64,000 nucleotides of DNA from Alteribacter lacisalsi (GTDB lineage Bacteria > Bacillota > Bacilli > Bacillales > Salisediminibacteriaceae). Positions 42,922 to 51,620 of this stretch are shown here, one piece after another. A program made the translations under genes and the position numbers. The stretch spans positions 62,001 through 126,000 of the forward strand of contig NZ_PDOF01000002.1 of the NCBI RefSeq assembly GCF_003226345.1, read 5' to 3'. Below the pieces are notes generated by a model. The model had not been told where the DNA came from. It ran no database searches and was given only the letters and a program-made list of their open reading frames with translations. The first letter of the stretch is position 1, and each line of letters opens with the position of its first letter.

Positions 42922-44351
42922 ATCTCCTTTGTGGCGGCTGTTTTTTTGCGCTTCACTGTCAGGATCAGAATGGTCAGCACTCCCCAGACCACAAGAACAG
43001 CGGTGACTCCCTGCACGAAAAATGCGACATCAGGTGTGAAGAGGCGGATGGTCCGCCATGGTGTGCCGAGCATCAGGCTGAACAGTGGGATCAAACCGGC
43101 ACCGATTGCCATCCCGAGCCCTCCTGTGACCGCCCATAATGTGCGATTAATGATAATTTTTCGGTAAATAAGGATTAACGAAACGGTTCCGGCCACAAGG
43201 GAACCGAGCAGCGCTGCGGCGATTGTCCATTGGGTTACATAGGATACTGCCGGCAGTGTCGGTGGTTCGTCTCCGTTCATAATGTGACGGATGCCTTCCA
43301 TCATGGACAGATAAGCTTCCGCTTCGAGCTGGTGGTTTTTGTTGATAAGAAGCACGGCGCCGCTGTTCTGTGACGGATCAAAGAAAATTTCAGACCGGTA
43401 ATCGGGCGACGCACCAGTATGCCAGGCGTAATGCTGATCATCAAAAGGGTTGGTGAAACGCCAGCCGAACCCGTAACGGCCGCCTTCCTCAGGAGCAGAG
43501 GTGTAAATCTCGTGCATTTCATCGGACAGCAGGTCCCCGCCATTTACGAGAAAGCCCAGGAGTTTCGCCAGGTCTTCCGCACTAGCCGTCATATAGCCGT
43601 AAGGAGCGCCGGAATGGTCGTAGAGCCCGCTGCTTTTCACAGGCTGGCCCAGCCACGATTCATAGCCCGGAACATAGCCCGCGTTTAAAGCCTCTTCATA
43701 ATTGGCAGACGTCTGCGTCATACCAAGGGGAGTAAAGATCTGTTCAGCCATGTAATCAGCGAACGGCTGACCGGTCACTTCCTCAATTACCGCACCGAGT
43801 AAAAGGTAGTTGGCCGAAGCGTAATCGTATGTTTCTCCCGGTGCAGCGGCAAGTTCCAGGCCGTTTAACTGCCCTGCCGCCTCGCGTATGGCACTGTCTC
43901 CCGTAAACGTTTCCTGGTCCGTAATGGAAAAACTCTGATGCGCAGTAATCCCGCTCGTATGCTCAAGCAGGTGGCGGATCGTGATCAATTGATCATTGGG
44001 GCTTGCATATTCAAAGGAGGGCAGGTAGGTATCCACCGGTTCGTCCAGAAAAAGATCGCCACTATCGATCAGCTGCATGATCCCGAATGATGTGATCGGC
44101 TTACTGATGGAACCGATGATAAAAGATGACGCAGGTGTGACGGCACGCCCGTCGCTCATCTCACCCCAGGTGTTTATATAATCCAGCTCACCGTCGCGGA
44201 CAATCGCCAGTGATGCTCCGGGAATATGATAAGTTTCCATGGCGTGGTACATAAATTCATCCGTCTCATCCGACAGAGCGAATCCAGAGGAGGGGAAATG
44301 AAGGAAAAGCAGCATAACGGCCCCAATGAACAGAAAAAATTGTTTATACAT
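42891..44351 (-). CDS. Class C beta-lactamase-like serine hydrolase with membrane tail
   Basis: A 486-residue protein with a signal peptide (MYKQFFLFIGAVMLLFLHF, ending near GFA). The penicillin-binding catalytic domain shows Ser-x-x-Lys in GSISKPIT (near residue 82) and Tyr-x-Asn in YASANYLL. About three transmembrane helices occupy residues 370-470. Such proteins hydrolyse or bind cell-wall-type D-peptides outside the cell; true beta-lactamase activity is not implied. The last ten residues (MLSGDGTRLA) are encoded by a family A repeat, so the original C-terminus has been replaced or extended. Confidence 0.88.
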   Translation of the reverse strand: MYKQFFLFIGAVMLLFLHFPSSGFALSDETDEFMYHAMETYHIPGASLAIVRDGELDYINTWGEMSDGRAVTPASSFIIGSISKPITSFGIMQLIDSGDLFLDEPVDTYLPSFEYASPNDQLITIRHLLEHTSGITAHQSFSITDQETFTGDSAIREAAGQLNGLELAAAPGETYDYASANYLLLGAVIEEVTGQPFADYMAEQIFTPLGMTQTSANYEEALNAGYVPGYESWLGQPVKSSGLYDHSGAPYGYMTASAEDLAKLLGFLVNGGDLLSDEMHEIYTSAPEEGGRYGFGWRFTNPFDDQHYAWHTGASPDYRSEIFFDPSQNSGAVLLINKNHQLEAEAYLSMMEGIRHIMNGDEPPTLPAVSYVTQWTIAAALLGSLVAGTVSLILIYRKIIINRTLWAVTGGLGMAIGAGLIPLFSLMLGTPWRTIRLFTPDVAFFVQGVTAVLVVWGVLTILILTVKRKKTAATKEMLSGDGTRLA

Positions 44352-44427
44352 TCGTTGAAATTCCTTTCTTATTCATTTTTAAGAAAATATTGTAAATTCC
44401 ATTAAATCATACCATAACGAATGTAGA

Positions 44428-44490
44428 ATGGGGACGGTTCTCACTTCACATTTTCACAAAATGCAAAGCGGGAACCGTCCCCACTTAACA
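44428..44490 (+). repeat. Family A repeat, inverted pair
   Basis: ATGGGGACGGTTCTCACTTC and GCAAAGCGGGAACCGTCCCC enclose ACATTTTCACAAAAT. Confidence 0.85.
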
Positions 44491-44522
44491 AAAAGGACTG
44501 GCCGCGTTGGCCAGTCCTTTTA
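44491..44522 (-). terminator. Terminator of the CBS-domain protein gene
   Basis: On the minus strand AAAAGGACTGGCC and GGCCAGTCCTTTTT form a perfect hairpin with a T-tract. Confidence 0.88.
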
Positions 44523-44528
44523 TTATCA

Positions 44529-45791
44529 TTACATGTCTGCGGCCAGCTTCAGGTCGGTTGTCACAGTGACGGACTGAACCCGTCGCTCGCTTGCATCATG
44601 AATTTTCAGTCTCAGGTGTTCGTAGGAGAGTTCCTCCCCTTCCAGAGGTACGCGCTGGAATTCTTCGGACAGCCATCCGCCAATCGTGTGGTACATCGTA
44701 TCGGGCAGCTCCACCCTTGTAAAACGAACAAAATCATCGAGCGGATAATCCGCGTGAAACAGATAACTGGAAGCATCAAGCTGTTTGAACATCTTCACAT
44801 CTTTGTCATGCTCGTCATATATTTCCCCGACAAGTTCCTCGAGAATGTCCTCAAGCGTAATCAGGCCGGCCGTGCCGCCGTACTCGTCAATGACGATGGC
44901 CATATGGGTCTTTTCTTTCTGAAGCTGCGGCAGGAGAGCGTTGATTTTCATTGATTCCATTACAAAAATGGGCTCTCTTAAAAGCTCCCTTATATTCACG
45001 TTCTCCTGTATATAAGCAGTGAAAAAATCCCGCTCCGACAGGGTCCCGACAATATTATCAATTGAATCTTCATAAATCGGTATACGTGAGAAGCGTTCCT
45101 TAAAGAACACCTCTTTTATTTTTTCAGGACAGTCCGTTACGTTCAGCGCCACCATCTGGGTCCGGGGGCGGTACACGTCCTGCACCACGATGTCGTTAAA
45201 CTCAAAGGAACGGTGCACCAGTTCTTTCTCATCCTCGCCAATGACACCTTCCTGTTCGCTGATCTCCACCATCATTTTCAGTTCTTCCTCCGTCACCGAA
45301 GGGCCGGCATCGTTTTTGGTAATCAGCGATGACACGCCTTTTTTGAGCTGGATAAACAGCCAGTTTACAGGATAAATGATACGGATTAAAAAGAGCAGGA
45401 TGCCTGCAATGCGGGAGGAAAATGTCTCGGCATACTCTTTGGCAAAAGACTTCGGCAGAATTTCACCGAAAACAAGCACAAGAAGCGTAACCACAAATGT
45501 GCTGATAAACACTCCAAGGTTCGGGCCGAAAATCTGGGTAGCCAGCTGTGCGGAAATCGTGGCCGCAGCAATGTTTACCAGGTTGTTTCCGATCAGAATC
45601 GTAGACAGAGCCTCATCAAACTTTTCGGTAATGGCGTATGCCTTTGCGGCTCCTCTGTTTCCTTCATCACTCATTGACTTCAGCCGGATGCGGTTGGCAC
45701 TGGAAAAAGCCGTTTCAGATGAGGAAAAAAACGCAGAAAGCAGTAAAAGCAGAATAAAAATAACGATCAAACTCAGGGGAACATCTCCCAA
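44529..45791 (-). CDS. CNNM/CBS/CorC-domain membrane protein (HlyC/CorC family)
   Basis: A protein of about 420 residues. An N-terminal CNNM transmembrane domain (about 1-180, [28 protein letters not shown]) is followed by a CBS pair ([63 protein letters not shown]) and a C-terminal CorC_HlyC domain (about 340-415). Related proteins move or sense magnesium and other divalent cations. The start is probably TTG at 45791: AAAGGAG is 10 bases away, whereas the GTG at 45800 touches that site. Confidence 0.92.
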   Translation of the reverse strand: MGDVPLSLIVIFILLLLLSAFFSSSETAFSSANRIRLKSMSDEGNRGAAKAYAITEKFDEALSTILIGNNLVNIAAATISAQLATQIFGPNLGVFISTFVVTLLVLVFGEILPKSFAKEYAETFSSRIAGILLFLIRIIYPVNWLFIQLKKGVSSLITKNDAGPSVTEEELKMMVEISEQEGVIGEDEKELVHRSFEFNDIVVQDVYRPRTQMVALNVTDCPEKIKEVFFKERFSRIPIYEDSIDNIVGTLSERDFFTAYIQENVNIRELLREPIFVMESMKINALLPQLQKEKTHMAIVIDEYGGTAGLITLEDILEELVGEIYDEHDKDVKMFKQLDASSYLFHADYPLDDFVRFTRVELPDTMYHTIGGWLSEEFQRVPLEGEELSYEHLRLKIHDASERRVQSVTVTTDLKLAADM

Positions 45792-45860
45792 GATCCTCAC
45801 ACTCCTTTAAGCAACATTATATACTGTTGCCGCCAAAAGTAATACTAAAAAAAATGAAAA

Positions 45861-45922
45861 GCGGGGACGGTTCCGGCTCTGCATTTCAGGGTAATGCAGC
45901 GAAGGAACCTTCCCCAATTAAC
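45861..45922 (+). repeat. Family A repeat, diverged inverted pair
   Basis: GCGGGGACGGTTCCGGCTC and GCGAAGGAACCTTCCCC retain pairing in part. Confidence 0.7.
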
Positions 45923-46040
45923 ATGCCCTTAAGGCTTAGATGACATTACCTCCCTGGTGCGTTACGGAAGACGGCGTCTTTCTTTACGATGAATATAACA
46001 GCCGCACAGCCGGCTGAAAAAAGACAGGGAGTTTTTTAGT

Positions 46041-46496
46041 ATGAAGAAAATCAATTTCAAAGAAGTGCTTTTGTGGCTGTTCGTCATTAATCTTGGCATT
46101 GGAGTGGGAGCAGGTCTGTATGAAAGTGCTCTGGTGGTTCCGGAATACCCTGGGACTGATCCTGCCTCGTGGACCAATACGGGGCTGGCATTCTGGGTCT
46201 ATGTAACAACGGTGCCTCTGACACTGCTGACGATGGCCAATGCCTTTGCCGCGTGGAAAACGAGGGGCCCACGCCGAAAATGGTTTATAGGTGCCGTGCT
46301 GATCGTCTTATTGGAGCGGATTTTTACCTTTTCCTATTTTATCCCGACGATGGCTGGCCTCATGGGGACCGCCGGAATTTCCCAGCAGGAAGTGGATCAG
46401 ATTCTTGAGCAGTGGATGTTTCTGAATCACTTCCGCCATGTACTCTCGGCCGCAGGATTTCTCGCAGCCTTGAAGGCTCTCACCCTCCAAAAGTAA
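46041..46496 (+). CDS. Hypothetical four-helix membrane protein (DUF1772-like)
   Basis: A 151-residue protein with about four transmembrane segments and the N-terminal pattern LGIGVGAGLYESALVVPEYPG, reminiscent of DUF1772/anthrone-oxygenase-like proteins. NHFRHVLSAAGFLAALKAL at the end also fits. Function unknown. The ribosome site is weak (CAGGGAG some 10 bases before the ATG). The stop is followed after 3 bases by a palindromic family A repeat that may serve as terminator. Confidence 0.65.
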   Translation: MKKINFKEVLLWLFVINLGIGVGAGLYESALVVPEYPGTDPASWTNTGLAFWVYVTTVPLTLLTMANAFAAWKTRGPRRKWFIGAVLIVLLERIFTFSYFIPTMAGLMGTAGISQQEVDQILEQWMFLNHFRHVLSAAGFLAALKALTLQK

Positions 46497-46497
46497 C

Positions 46498-46550
46498 CAG
46501 GGACGGATCTCACGCTGCAAAATTATGCAGCGTGAGATCCGTCCCCGTTG
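46498..46550 (+). repeat. Family A repeat, near-perfect palindrome with changed arm
   Basis: CAGGGACGGATCTCACGCTG and CAGCGTGAGATCCGTCCCC are fully complementary. Both arms carry the same change (GGATCTC instead of GGTTCTC), a compensatory pair. Confidence 0.88.
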
Positions 46551-46640
46551 TGCATGTGTCGTATGTTTTAAATTCCATATAACAGGAAAAGGAAAGGAGG
46601 CTGGTATTTATATGGATATTTGATAAAGGAGGGTTTCACA

Positions 46641-48227
46641 TTGGAGACGAAGAACAGGGATAAGGGCCGACTGATTGATTACCGGATTTTTGTGCCGTCA
46701 CTGCTGGTGATTATCGCAATTAGTGTTCCTTTTTCCCTTTATGAAGAGAGGGCCCTCACAGTGCTGGAGGGAACATTCAATATTATTGTAGACGTGTTCA
46801 GCTGGGGCTACATATGGTATGCGATCATTCTGCTTGCTGCCGGGCTCTATCTTTCATTTTCAAAGTTCGGACAGGTTGTGCTGGGGGACCCGAATGAAAA
46901 GCCCCGCTTCACGCTGTTTGAATACGCATCAATCCTCATCGCCATGGGCGTCGGCTCAACGATCATGCGCACCGGGATGCTGGAGTGGACGTCGGTTGCC
47001 AACGATCCGCCGTTCGGGATGGAAGCCGGTTCCACAGATGCCCTGCTGATCGGCAACGCCTACAGCATGTTCATGTGGAGCTTTCAGGTGTTTGCCATAT
47101 TCGTCATGGCAGCCCCGGCGATGGGCTATATTCTTCACGTAAGAAAACGGCCGCTTATGCGGATTTCAGAAGCGTGCCGGTGCATATTCGGCGACCGTTT
47201 TACCGACGGTGCCGGCGGCAAGTTTCTTGATATAATTTTTCTCATCAGCATTCTCTCCGGTGCCGCCGTAACGCTAGGGCTTGGTACGCCAATTGTAACG
47301 TACAACCTGTCTCATCTGTTCAATATCGAAGTGACCTTCGGGCTCACGTTTGCCATTACCATTCTCTGGGTGGTGCTGTTTTCGATCAGTGCCTATGTGG
47401 GTATCGACAGAGGGATTAAGAGGCTTAGTACATTCAACATGTATTTGGCCGGAGGCTTCGCCATTTTCGTAATGGCCGCCGGTCCTGGTGTTTTTATTCT
47501 TGATTATTTTACCGAAAGTGTTGCAAGCCTCACTACAAACTACGTGAATATATCCCTTTACACGGATTCTCTTGCCATGGAGCAGGCATCCCATATGCAG
47601 AGCAACACCGTATTCTGGTTTGCCTACAGTGCCACGTGGGCAATGCTGCACAGTATTTTTGCAGCAAAAATCTCCCAGGGCCGGACAATAAAAGAGATGA
47701 TTCTGACCTACCTGCTCGCACCGACGATGCTGTCGTGGCTTGCAACCGGTGTCCTTGGGGGACTCGGGGTACACCGTCATCTTACAGGAGACGTGCCGGT
47801 CCTGGATCTCGTACAGAATCAGGACGAGATGGCAGCCATTCCCGAGATTCTCGCTTCACTGCCGTGGTCGACACTGGCCATCACTGTATTTGCGATTGTG
47901 GCTATGATTTTCCTCACCACAACGCTTGACTCAACCACCTATACAATTGCAGCGTACACGAGCACGAAAGACATGAGCAAGCACGAACCATCCCGCCTGC
48001 TCAGAATTCTGGTAGCCGCGATTATCGCTGCCGTTGCCCTTGTTTTAATGAGAATCGGGGGGCTCGCACCGCTCGAAGTCGTTTCCGGGCTTATGGGGCT
48101 GCCGATTATTGCAATTCAGTTCCTCACCATCTACGCTGCAATCAAAATGATGACCCAGGACAGAGCGTGGATCAATAACGTCAGAGGAGCAGAGACTCAC
48201 AAAAGCAGCCATCAGAAAAACGCCTAA
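46641..48227 (+). CDS. BCCT-family transporter, CaiT-like subgroup
   Basis: A 528-residue protein with about 12 transmembrane segments of the betaine/carnitine/choline transporter family. GMLEWTSVANDPPFGME resembles the CaiT-type segment, and TWAMLHSIFAAKISQGRTIKEMI is the family signature, with several aromatic-box residues altered. It imports or exchanges trimethylammonium-like or related zwitterions at the membrane; the altered box makes the substrate unsure. TTG at 46641 is preferred because AAAGGAGG lies 9 bases upstream; no ATG is available nearby. The stop is followed after 8 bases by a perfect family A palindrome. Confidence 0.88.
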   Translation: METKNRDKGRLIDYRIFVPSLLVIIAISVPFSLYEERALTVLEGTFNIIVDVFSWGYIWYAIILLAAGLYLSFSKFGQVVLGDPNEKPRFTLFEYASILIAMGVGSTIMRTGMLEWTSVANDPPFGMEAGSTDALLIGNAYSMFMWSFQVFAIFVMAAPAMGYILHVRKRPLMRISEACRCIFGDRFTDGAGGKFLDIIFLISILSGAAVTLGLGTPIVTYNLSHLFNIEVTFGLTFAITILWVVLFSISAYVGIDRGIKRLSTFNMYLAGGFAIFVMAAGPGVFILDYFTESVASLTTNYVNISLYTDSLAMEQASHMQSNTVFWFAYSATWAMLHSIFAAKISQGRTIKEMILTYLLAPTMLSWLATGVLGGLGVHRHLTGDVPVLDLVQNQDEMAAIPEILASLPWSTLAITVFAIVAMIFLTTTLDSTTYTIAAYTSTKDMSKHEPSRLLRILVAAIIAAVALVLMRIGGLAPLEVVSGLMGLPIIAIQFLTIYAAIKMMTQDRAWINNVRGAETHKSSHQKNA

Positions 48228-48233
48228 TGCAAA

Positions 48234-48285
48234 ATGGGGACGGTTCTCACTTGGCATGCCAAGTGAGAACCGTCCCCAAATTACA
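48234..48285 (+). repeat. Family A repeat, perfect palindrome
   Basis: TGGGGACGGTTCTCACTTGG and its exact complement meet at GCATGC, giving an uninterrupted inverted repeat of more than 40 bases. It lies between the BCCT and GH13 genes. Confidence 0.92.
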
Positions 48286-48316
48286 AAAGCATCTACCATT
48301 CCCGCCTAAAGCCTGT

Positions 48317-48339
48317 TATAATATGTGCAAACGGTTTCA
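48317..48339 (+). promoter_or_regulatory. -10 element and CRE site of the GH13 gene
   Basis: TATAAT at 48317-48322 is followed by TGCAAACGGTTTCA (48326-48339), a close match to the CcpA catabolite element placed over the start of transcription. Glucose repression is expected. Confidence 0.7.
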
Positions 48340-48397
48340 CAAATTACACGCTAAGTTTGCACACATATATCAGCTCAGCAGGATACGGAGGTTTATT

Positions 48398-50071
48398 ATG
48401 GAACAAAAATGGTGGAAAGAAGCGGTTGTATATCAGGTCTATCCGCGGAGTTTCATGGACAGCAACGGGGACGGAATCGGTGATCTCAAGGGAATTATGT
48501 CCAAACTCGATTACCTGAAAGACCTCGGAATCGAGGTCATCTGGATCTCTCCGATTTATAAATCACCCAACGAAGACAACGGCTACGACATCTCGGATTA
48601 TCAGGAGATCATGGACGAGTTCGGAACGATGGCCGACTTTGACAAACTGCTCGCTGAAGCTCACAAGCGCGGGCTGAAAGTTATTATGGATCTTGTGATC
48701 AATCATACATCCGCCGAGCACGAATGGTTCGTGGAGTCACGTTCGAGCAGGGAAAATCCGAAGCGGGATTACTACATCTGGGCCGATGCGAAAGAAGACG
48801 GGTCCGAGCCGAATAACTGGGAAAGTATCTTCGGCGGTTCTGCATGGGAGTTTGACGAGAAAACCGGTCAGTACTACATGCACATCTTTGCAAAAGGGCA
48901 GCCCGATCTGAACTGGGAAAATCCGGACGTCCGCAGGGACCTTTACGACATGGTCAACTGGTGGCTCGATAAAGGAATCGACGGCTTCCGCGTGGACGCC
49001 ATTTCCCACATTAAAAAAGCACCGGGCTTTCCGGATATGCCAAATCCGAAGGAAAAAAAGTACGTGTCCTCCTTTGACCGGCATATGAACCAGGAAGGCA
49101 TCCAGGAATTCCTCAATGAGTTCAAGGCGGAAACCCTCGACAAATACGACGTAATGACTGTCGGAGAAGCGAACGGGGTAACGACCGACGACGCTCACCT
49201 GTGGGTTGGCGAGGAAGAGGGCAAATTCAACATGATCTTCCAGTTCGAGTCTCTTAGTCTATGGAACAAGGATCACGAAGAAGACGGCGGCTTCGACCTG
49301 GAAGCGTTTAAGGATTCGTTTACCCGCTGGCAGAAGGGTCTTGAAGGAACCGGATGGAACGCCCTGTTCCTTGAGAATCACGACATTCCCCGGTCTACTT
49401 CCACCCTCGGTGATGACGAAAAGTACTGGAAGGAGTCGGCGAAAGCGCTGGCCACGATGTATTTCTTCATGCAGGGTACGCCGTTCATTTATCAGGGGCA
49501 GGAAATCGGCATGACGAATGTGCAGTTTGATTCGATCGAAGACTACGACGATGTGGACGCCCACAACCTGTACAAAAACGAAACAGAAGAGGGCAAAACA
49601 CACGAGGAAATCATGGAAGTGATCTGGAGCCGAGGCCGCGACAATTCCCGCACACCAATGCAGTGGACAGCCGAGGCGAACGGTGGCTTTAGTACAGGCA
49701 CGCCGTGGCTGAAAGTGAATCCAAACTATAAGGATATCAACGTAGCTTCCCAGCAGAACGACCCGGATTCGATCTATTCCTACTATTATAATATGATCCG
49801 CCTGCGCCGGGAGCACGATGTCCTGATCTATGGCAACTACGACGTGCTGCTCGAGGACGACCAGCAGATCTATGTCTACACACGCACCCTTGACGGGGAA
49901 AAAGCCCTCGTGGTGACAAACATGACAGGGGAGCCTGCTAAGTTTGAACTTCCAAAAGAACTTCGGGTAAAAGGCGCCGAGAAACTGATCGGAAACTACG
50001 ATGACGACGCCGGCCGAGACATAAACAGCTTTGAACTAAAGCCGTTCGAGGCCGCCGTTTACAAACTTTAA
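48398..50071 (+). CDS. GH13 alpha-glucosidase
   Basis: A 557-residue cytosolic GH13_31-type enzyme. Conserved regions: DLVINHTS (98-105), GFRVDAISH with nucleophile Asp200, VGEANG with acid/base Glu257, and LENHDIPR with His328-Asp329. The residue after the nucleophile is Ala, as in many alpha-1,4-acting maltases; oligo-1,6-glucosidases usually have Val there. It should release glucose from short alpha-gluco-oligosaccharides. The start follows ACGGAGGTTTATT; the longer upstream frame overlaps the repeat and promoter. Control by CcpA is suggested by the CRE. No linked sugar transporter is seen. Confidence 0.95.
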   Translation: MEQKWWKEAVVYQVYPRSFMDSNGDGIGDLKGIMSKLDYLKDLGIEVIWISPIYKSPNEDNGYDISDYQEIMDEFGTMADFDKLLAEAHKRGLKVIMDLVINHTSAEHEWFVESRSSRENPKRDYYIWADAKEDGSEPNNWESIFGGSAWEFDEKTGQYYMHIFAKGQPDLNWENPDVRRDLYDMVNWWLDKGIDGFRVDAISHIKKAPGFPDMPNPKEKKYVSSFDRHMNQEGIQEFLNEFKAETLDKYDVMTVGEANGVTTDDAHLWVGEEEGKFNMIFQFESLSLWNKDHEEDGGFDLEAFKDSFTRWQKGLEGTGWNALFLENHDIPRSTSTLGDDEKYWKESAKALATMYFFMQGTPFIYQGQEIGMTNVQFDSIEDYDDVDAHNLYKNETEEGKTHEEIMEVIWSRGRDNSRTPMQWTAEANGGFSTGTPWLKVNPNYKDINVASQQNDPDSIYSYYYNMIRLRREHDVLIYGNYDVLLEDDQQIYVYTRTLDGEKALVVTNMTGEPAKFELPKELRVKGAEKLIGNYDDDAGRDINSFELKPFEAAVYKL

Positions 50072-50074
50072 TAA

Positions 50075-50121
50075 GTGGGGACGGTTCTCGCATTGCAAAT
50101 GCAACGCGAGAACCGTCCCTG
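50075..50121 (+). repeat. Family A repeat, palindrome
   Basis: GTGGGGACGGTTCTCGCATTG and CAACGCGAGAACCGTCCC are complementary around a short AAATG interior; 5 bases after the GH13 stop. It may act as terminator. Confidence 0.88.
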
Positions 50122-50200
50122 TTTTTCGAGAAGGAGTTCTCTTTTTTGTGTGGAATAGTGTGTGGTAGAATCAATTAGAAGGGGCGGGAAGCAATTATAC

Positions 50201-50226
50201 ATACGATTGATCGATCAATCATTATT
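50201..50226. promoter_or_regulatory. TetR operator 1
   Basis: GATTGATCGATCAATC (50205-50220) is a perfect 16-base palindrome just before the tetR-type gene, in the context TACGATTGAT...ATCATTAT that is repeated at operator 2. Confidence 0.8.
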
Positions 50227-50243
50227 GAAAGAGGAGGTATAAA

Positions 50244-50843
50244 ATGCCATTATCAGACGCACAAACACAGAAAATGCAGCGCAAAAGAAGACAGATCTTG
50301 ATTGCAGCTGCGACATTATTCGCTGAGTACGGTTATGAAGGAACGCCTGTGAAAAAAATAGCGGAAGCTGCCGATGTGAGTTTCGGCAGTGTTTTTACTT
50401 ATTTTAAAAACAAAGAAGCTCTTTTTCACAGTGCAGTTACCGAACCCTTAAAAGAGTTTGAAAGGCTCGTAGACGAAATCGACCCTGAAGAGGATGATGT
50501 CCTTGCCGAACTGGAAACCATGGTAGCCAAACATATCAGGGTTTATGCCAGCATGAATGAATTTTTAATACTGGTAACACGAGTCCTCACACACTACCGC
50601 AAGTTTCCTGAGACATTCAAGGAACTTGATGAGTTTCAGGAACGGCTTCGAACCAAAGTAATGAGGCTTGTGGAGGCAGGGCAGGAGAAGGGTGTTCTCC
50701 ACGAGCAGGATCCGGAAAATGTAGCCACAATCTACACAAGTCTTCTTTTGGGGTTAAGGCTGAACCTGATTGATGAACCGGACAGCAGAATGTGGGAACA
50801 GCTTGTCCCTTATGCATTGCAGGTTTTCGGGCCAAAACGATAA
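50244..50843 (+). CDS. TetR-family transcriptional regulator
   Basis: A 199-residue regulator. The N-terminal helix-turn-helix (about 12-60) reads RRQILIAAATLFAEYGYEGTPVKKIAEAADVSFGSVFTYFKNKEALFHSAV; the rest is a helical ligand domain. It should repress its own gene and the following gene: near-identical GATTGAT palindromes precede both. The start follows AGAGGAGGTATAAA. The inducer is unknown. Confidence 0.92.
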   Translation: MPLSDAQTQKMQRKRRQILIAAATLFAEYGYEGTPVKKIAEAADVSFGSVFTYFKNKEALFHSAVTEPLKEFERLVDEIDPEEDDVLAELETMVAKHIRVYASMNEFLILVTRVLTHYRKFPETFKELDEFQERLRTKVMRLVEAGQEKGVLHEQDPENVATIYTSLLLGLRLNLIDEPDSRMWEQLVPYALQVFGPKR

Positions 50844-50862
50844 TCTTCTTAAAGAGGATAAT

Positions 50863-50888
50863 CTACGATTGATTGATCAATCATTAAT
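50863..50888. promoter_or_regulatory. TetR operator 2
   Basis: TACGATTGATTGATCAATCA contains the perfect 12-base palindrome GATTGATCAATC (50871-50882) and shares its flanks with operator 1. It lies 25 bases before the next gene. Confidence 0.8.
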
Positions 50889-50912
50889 AAAAAATAGCAG
50901 GGGCTGAAGACC

Positions 50913-51584
50913 TTGAAGCAACCAGCAAATACTCTCAAACGCTTCATTCTGGATCGACTGAAACTGGAGAAAATCCCCGAACTGAACCTGACAACCGGGG
51001 AATTGAAAGAATTTGAACAAATATACGAAGCTCACATCGCAGGCGTAAACGGAGAGCACTTTACCTATCAGAGTGAAGTGCCTCTATACCGGTTTCTCAA
51101 CTACGTGCTTGAGCAGAAGAACGTGGTGGTGCACGGATCGAACAGCAGCACAATAAGAGAGTTTGAGCCGCGGGACAGTACCCTGTTCACGGGTAAGCCG
51201 GTCTCGGCCGTTTTTGCCTCAACCGACGGGGTCTGGTCATTATTTTTTGCTGTGAAGAAAAGAGCGGGCTATACGGGATCCCTTCGCAACCTGTGCCTTA
51301 CGGTGCCCGGAAAAAGAGGGATCAGGCGGTACTATTATTTCTCTGTCAACCGCGACCAGCTGAAGGACTGCTGGACAGACGGCATGATCTATTTTCTGCC
51401 GAAGGATACCTTCAGACCCGGTGGTATCAGAGACGAATGGGTGAGTGAGGAGCCTGTCAAACCTCTGGCTGCAGTGCAGGTTTCACCGGCTGATTTTCCG
51501 CTTATCGAACAGGTCCGGCACCACAGTGAAGCAGACTCCATGATGAAAACCCTGCTTCAGGCGGCGTTTGTGAGAAAAAAATAA
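50913..51584 (+). CDS. Hypothetical protein controlled by the adjacent TetR
   Basis: A 223-residue soluble protein that I do not recognise. The central block VVVHGSNSSTIREFEPRDSTLFTGKPVSAVFASTDGVWSLFFAV is distinctive; the HGS-x-x-x-x-x-x-F-x-P-R pattern is slightly reminiscent of ADP-ribosyltransferase-like folds, but this is weak. It starts with TTG (KQPANTLK follows), preceded by CAGGGGCTGAAG. A TetR-type palindrome lies just upstream, so it is probably the main target of that regulator. It converges with the next gene. Confidence 0.65.
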   Translation: MKQPANTLKRFILDRLKLEKIPELNLTTGELKEFEQIYEAHIAGVNGEHFTYQSEVPLYRFLNYVLEQKNVVVHGSNSSTIREFEPRDSTLFTGKPVSAVFASTDGVWSLFFAVKKRAGYTGSLRNLCLTVPGKRGIRRYYYFSVNRDQLKDCWTDGMIYFLPKDTFRPGGIRDEWVSEEPVKPLAAVQVSPADFPLIEQVRHHSEADSMMKTLLQAAFVRKK

Positions 51585-51586
51585 GG

Positions 51587-51620
51587 CAAACACAATCATA
51601 AAACTATTTGTGTTAGTTTG
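51587..51620. terminator. Bidirectional hairpin between converging genes
   Basis: CAAACACAA and TTGTGTTAGTTTG pair with a small bulge across an AT-rich loop. Confidence 0.5.

Noticed and set aside
42891-44351. Calling the class C-type hydrolase an antibiotic resistance beta-lactamase
   Set aside because: The fold has the Ser-x-x-Lys and Tyr-x-Asn motifs, but the membrane tail and context fit the broad family of wall-related serine hydrolases.
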